From Nostoc sp. UHCC 0926 (GTDB lineage Bacteria > Cyanobacteriota > Cyanobacteriia > Cyanobacteriales > Nostocaceae): 64,000 nt of DNA. The notes beneath the pieces are model-generated. The model searched no databases. It saw only the letters and a list, made by a program, of their open reading frames with translations, and had not been told where the DNA came from. The translations under genes were made by a program, and so were the position numbers. The stretch spans positions 806,001 through 870,000 of the forward strand of contig NZ_CP117772.1 of the NCBI RefSeq assembly GCF_028623165.1. The letters are read 5' to 3'. Position 1 is the stretch's first letter; each line of letters opens with the position of its first letter. Of this stretch, positions 63,976-64,000 are shown one piece after another.

Positions 63976-64000
63976 AAAAACCTCAGTAATGGCGTAGACT

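Noticed and set aside
1..64000. tRNA or rRNA genes
   Set aside because: I recognised none by eye; a covariance-model search would settle it.

Overview
The window reads as chromosome of a filamentous, heterocyst-type cyanobacterium, most likely Nostoc or a close relative. The evidence is frequent HIP1-type gcgatcgc octamers, Nostoc-style heptamer repeats (ggatttt, gggcatg, attacga types), a nif-type locus (nifV plus a nitrogenase Fe-protein homologue), a heterocyst-type alternative oxidase locus and much insertion-sequence debris. Identifications rest on motif reading only; no database search was possible.

Region 1 (1-31333, + strand) is a large hybrid NRPS/PKS cluster whose 5' end lies outside the window. 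In order it holds: C(partial)-A-N-methyltransferase-PCP; KS-AT-KR-carrier-E; C-A-PCP; a PhyH-type dioxygenase; C-A-PCP-C; a SnoaL-like small protein; A-PCP-C; a TauD/SyrP-type dioxygenase; C*-A-PCP-E-thioester reductase; and an aldo/keto reductase. Specificity residues that can be read suggest Ala (14353-18972), a Val-like residue (19361-22606) and Asp (23931-29792). An Asp module beside a stand-alone SyrP-type hydroxylase and a catalytically dead C-type domain suggests a beta-hydroxyaspartate unit released reductively as an aldehyde or alcohol. I do not recognise the product.

Region 2 (31334-38250) is a transposon scar zone with IS1, IS630 and IS5 remnants. Two ABC exporter half-transporters lie inside it and are plausible exporters for the peptide. 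It also holds a small unknown gene framed by two matching palindromes.

Region 3 (38265-51351) has, on the - strand, an RND efflux locus (adaptor plus two RND pumps) with a DUF433/DUF5615 toxin-antitoxin-like pair between the pumps, then an S41 processing protease and a small lipoprotein. Divergently, on the + strand, lies a NarL-type two-component system.

Region 4 (51352-58990) has an IS4-type scar, a small secreted protein and an alternative terminal oxidase locus: two DUF2231 membrane proteins, a subunit II lacking the CuA ligands, and a subunit I cut off after 86 codons. PsiE-like, nitroreductase and 2OG-Fe oxygenase genes follow.

Region 5 (58999-63975, all - strand) is nitrogen-fixation linked: a divergent nitrogenase Fe-protein homologue, an unknown 128-residue protein, an XRE plus substrate-binding-domain regulator, nifV, and a small DNA-binding-like protein.
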